This document shows positions 62,801 through 64,000 of a DNA stretch of 64,000 bases, piece by piece. Within the stretch, counting starts at the first letter, position 1, and each line of letters starts with the position of its first letter. The position numbers and the translations under genes are program-made. Origin of the DNA: Psychroflexus montanilacus (GTDB lineage: Bacteria > Bacteroidota > Bacteroidia > Flavobacteriales > Flavobacteriaceae); contig NZ_JAIQZC010000005.1 of the NCBI RefSeq assembly GCF_020164535.1, forward strand, positions 124,001 to 188,000, given 5' to 3'. The notes under the pieces are model-generated. The model ran no database searches. It was not told the origin of the DNA and saw nothing but the letters and a program-made list of their open reading frames with translations.

Positions 62801-63534
62801 TTTAAGGAAATCACAGAATCGAAAGCTGAATTTTTATATTCTGAAGCGATGTCAGGACGGGTAGGGGCAAATTGCTCTACCTGCGGTCCTTTTACAAAGG
62901 CTACGTTGTCTTTGTAGGCCGAAACGATGGTGTTGGGATGCGTTTCAGATGTTTTTCTGATGAGTTTAAAAAGCGATTCTGGTTGCTCTTCGCCATTGAT
63001 GACAAAGGTCCCATTAAAGATTTTGTGTCGGCAGTGCTCCGAGTTGACCTGTGAAAAGCCAAAGACCTCCGCATCGGTTAATTTTCGACCTAATTTTTTG
63101 GAGAGCGACTCCAGATAACTCACTTCTTCCTCGCTCAAAGCCAAACCTTCTTTTTGATTGTAGTCCGAAATACTTTCAATATCAAGAACGGGATCTGGCT
63201 GTATGTTGATGGTGAAAATATCCTGTTTTAACCCATCGTAACTTTGAGAAAGCATTTTATCATAATCCTTCTGTTCTGACGTGACTTCATAAAATTCTTC
63301 AATCCGTTGAACACCATCTATACCCATGTTTTGAGTAATCTCCACCGCATTGGTACTCCAGGGTGTAATCATAACTTGTCGTGGGCCAACAAACTGACCT
63401 TCAATATGAGTTTCATCGATGAATTGCGCATTGCCAAACACCCATTTGAATTTTTTGATGGTTTCGTAATCTGGACGTTTATCGATGGAAACTGCAAAAT
63501 AGCGCGTCGATTCAGCTTTAAAGAAAATGATCAT
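59878..63534 (-). CDS. purL: Phosphoribosylformylglycinamidine synthase, full-length type
   Basis: Catalyses the ATP- and glutamine-dependent fourth step of purine synthesis. The 1218-residue length shows the single-chain form, in which the PurS-like N-terminal part, the linker and catalytic AIRS-like halves and the glutaminase domain are joined. Seen: SEVNSEHCRHKIF-type text near residue 165 (QVNSEHCRHKIFNG), AETHNFPTTVEPFNGAATG, DLSSGG-like HDISSGGLI, and the C-terminal glutaminase with the nucleophile in GVCNGCQLF. It is the first gene of an operon with the cupin and CxxC genes. Confidence 0.97.
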   Translation of the reverse strand: MIIFFKAESTRYFAVSIDKRPDYETIKKFKWVFGNAQFIDETHIEGQFVGPRQVMITPWSTNAVEITQNMGIDGVQRIEEFYEVTSEQKDYDKMLSQSYDGLKQDIFTINIQPDPVLDIESISDYNQKEGLALSEEEVSYLESLSKKLGRKLTDAEVFGFSQVNSEHCRHKIFNGTFVINGEEQPESLFKLIRKTSETHPNTIVSAYKDNVAFVKGPQVEQFAPTRPDIASEYKNSAFDSVISLKAETHNFPTTVEPFNGAATGSGGEIRDRLAGGKGSLPLAGSAVYLTSYPRLRDDKSWEKAIPKREWLYQSPLDILIKASNGASDFGNKFGQPLINGSLFTFEHEEHDRLMAYDKVIMLAGGVGYGKANQALKDVPKKDDDIVILGGDNYRIGMGGAAVSSADTGAFESGIELNAVQRSNPEMQKRAANAIRAMVELEENPIRSIHDHGAGGHLNCLSELVEDTGGHIDIDKLPVGDSTLSAKEIIGNESQERMGLVIGKKDSEFLEKVAIRERSPMYRVGTVTDDHQFIFKNSKTQEKPLDLKMEDMFGSSPKTIMTDQRVERTYSNPELDSKNIYAYVEQLLQLESIACKDWLVNKVDRCVSGRVAVQQTLGPLQVPLNNCGVVALDYNGKEGVANSIGHSPISGLIDPVAGAKNSIAEALTNIIWAPLENDLTSVSLSANWMWPCNNEGEDARLYDAVKAVSEFAINLGINVPTGKDSLSMKQRYKDQEVLSPGTVIISAAGHCNDITNVVEPMFQKDAGSIYYLDFSKDNLELGGSAFYQLLNKVGNKAPSITNDAEFKTKFNAIQHLIKGHKIASGHDISSGGLITTLLELCFAENDLGAELDFKAFKEKDIVKLLFAENSGLVFQAHGDLTSDFKELGIEPIYLGKVNSTGQLTIAHNEKSLNFDVDTYRNFWLQTSYEFDKHQSGEQKAKERHDNFKHNGLNFKFPAHFDGKLKSVEGKRVKGAIIREKGSNSEREMARAMHLAGFDVKDIHMTDLMSGAENLEDVQFIAAVGGFSNSDVLGSAKGWAGAFKYNENANLALRNFFNREDTLSIGVCNGCQLFVELGLITPHHDEKPKMLHNDSGKFECRFTAVTIAESNSIMLKSLEGSTLGIWAAHGEGKFHLPLEENQYSIPAKYFKKEFPVNPNGSDYNAAMLCDETGRHLVMMPHLERSTFAWNWAHYPKDRKADEVSPWIEAFQNAKNWLENA

Positions 63535-63568
63535 TTCTTGATGGATTTGAGTTGTATTTTAAAGCCTT

Positions 63569-63576
63569 CAAAATTA
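63569..63576 (-). promoter_or_regulatory. Putative -7 box of purL
   Basis: On the minus strand TAATTTTG, an exact TAnnTTTG match 34 bases before the purL start. No TTG is found at the ideal distance. Confidence 0.45.
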
Positions 63577-63673
63577 CGATAAATATGTGAGTATTTTTAA
63601 AATTTAGTTAAGTTTGAGTTTTTAGGTATATCCTATAGTATCAATACTATTCAGCCACAAATATAATTTTCAC

Positions 63674-64000
63674 TTGAAAAAAATCACTTTAAAATTTCTT
63701 GCTTTATTTTTCCCCATTCAGTTGCTTCTGATTTATGTTTTAAAGCAAAATCCCTTTTGGGTAGAGGAGATTTACAGTCGTAAGGTTTTCGTATTCGTTT
63801 CTCAAATTCAGCATTATTTGACCTCATGGATTCCATTTTCGATTGGAGACCTGTTTTATTCAGCTTTGGTGATCATCATTTTGTTTTGGGTCATTAACTT
63901 ATTTAAAAGAAAACCCACCAGAAATTTCAGGACGGGCAGATTTAGAAAACTAAAGTCGCGACTTTTGGAAGCAGTGGCTTTTTTATCCTTGATTTATTTT
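63674..64000 (+). CDS. DUF3810 domain membrane protein, N-terminal part
   Basis: The frame is open from TTG at 63674 to the end of the window (109 codons). It opens with a basic start and a helix (KITLKFLALFFPIQLLLIYVL), followed by QNPFWVEEIYSRKVFVFVSQ and the conserved SWIPFSIGDLFY, which matches the start of DUF3810. A second helix ALVIIILFWVINLF follows. No ATG is in frame upstream. Divergent from purL. Function unknown. Confidence 0.7.
   Translation, partial: MKKITLKFLALFFPIQLLLIYVLKQNPFWVEEIYSRKVFVFVSQIQHYLTSWIPFSIGDLFYSALVIIILFWVINLFKRKPTRNFRTGRFRKLKSRLLEAVAFLSLIYF

Overview
This window looks like chromosome from a marine or halotolerant member of the Flavobacteriaceae (Bacteroidota). 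The DNA is AT-rich and the genes generally lack Shine-Dalgarno leaders. At least nine start regions carry the Bacteroidota promoter signature TAnnTTTG, often with TTG about 19 bases upstream. Lineage-typical genes include an alternative GlmU, type-B L31, monomeric isocitrate dehydrogenase, long-form GAPDH, bacillithiol deacetylase BshB1, a LETM1-related protein, PspC/DUF2807 proteins and full-length PurL. Na+/H+ antiporter, Na+/solute symporter and betaine-type (BCCT) carriers fit a saline habitat. I cannot fix the genus. I saw no complete insertion sequence, prophage, CRISPR array or rRNA operon.

Layout. 1-11.5 kb: the end of an Omp85 barrel gene, panB, alternative glmU, a YihY/BrkB membrane protein, rpsA with a long structured leader, an alpha/beta hydrolase, lipoprotein MsrA, a Nif3 plus degenerate zinc-ribbon pair, lpxK and rpmE2. 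11.6-20.6 kb: mostly minus-strand metabolism and translation (icd, rplS, trmD, a coiled-coil membrane protein, long GAPDH, DUF429, lpdA), with marC on plus. 20.9-23.1 kb: an nhaC-bshB1 operon behind a 20-bp palindrome. 23.3-34.3 kb: a large acetate/propionate module. 34.5 kb: tRNA-His. 34.6-41.3 kb: M28 peptidase, pheT, a hotdog thioesterase, a membrane protein and lysA. 41.3-47.4 kb: the minus-strand FMN reductase-pabB-tilS-dsbD operon and two small genes. 47.7-50.4 kb: a PadR-PspC-DUF2807 envelope operon. 50.5-59.1 kb: LETM1-related protein, a long-chain acyl-CoA ligase, and a porin-BCCT-USP-GGT operon. 59.2-63.5 kb: purL, a DUF985 cupin and a tiny CxxC protein. The window ends inside a DUF3810 gene.

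The most notable region is 23.3-34.3 kb. An InsA-like zinc-ribbon/HTH protein sits at the head. It is followed, in one direction with short gaps, by an outer-membrane porin, a DUF4212 small subunit, a Na+:carboxylate symporter, a 64-residue membrane protein, a histidine kinase whose sensor is an SLC5 transporter domain, a receiver-only response regulator, and one 1285-residue ORF. That ORF joins a complete propionyl-CoA-synthetase-like module to a complete acetyl-CoA-synthetase module. The set would let the cell take up short-chain fatty acids through both membranes, sense the flux and activate the acids to CoA esters. The fusion, the missing DNA-binding output on the regulator, and a shared AT-rich inverted motif on both sides of the InsA-like gene are the points I would look at first.
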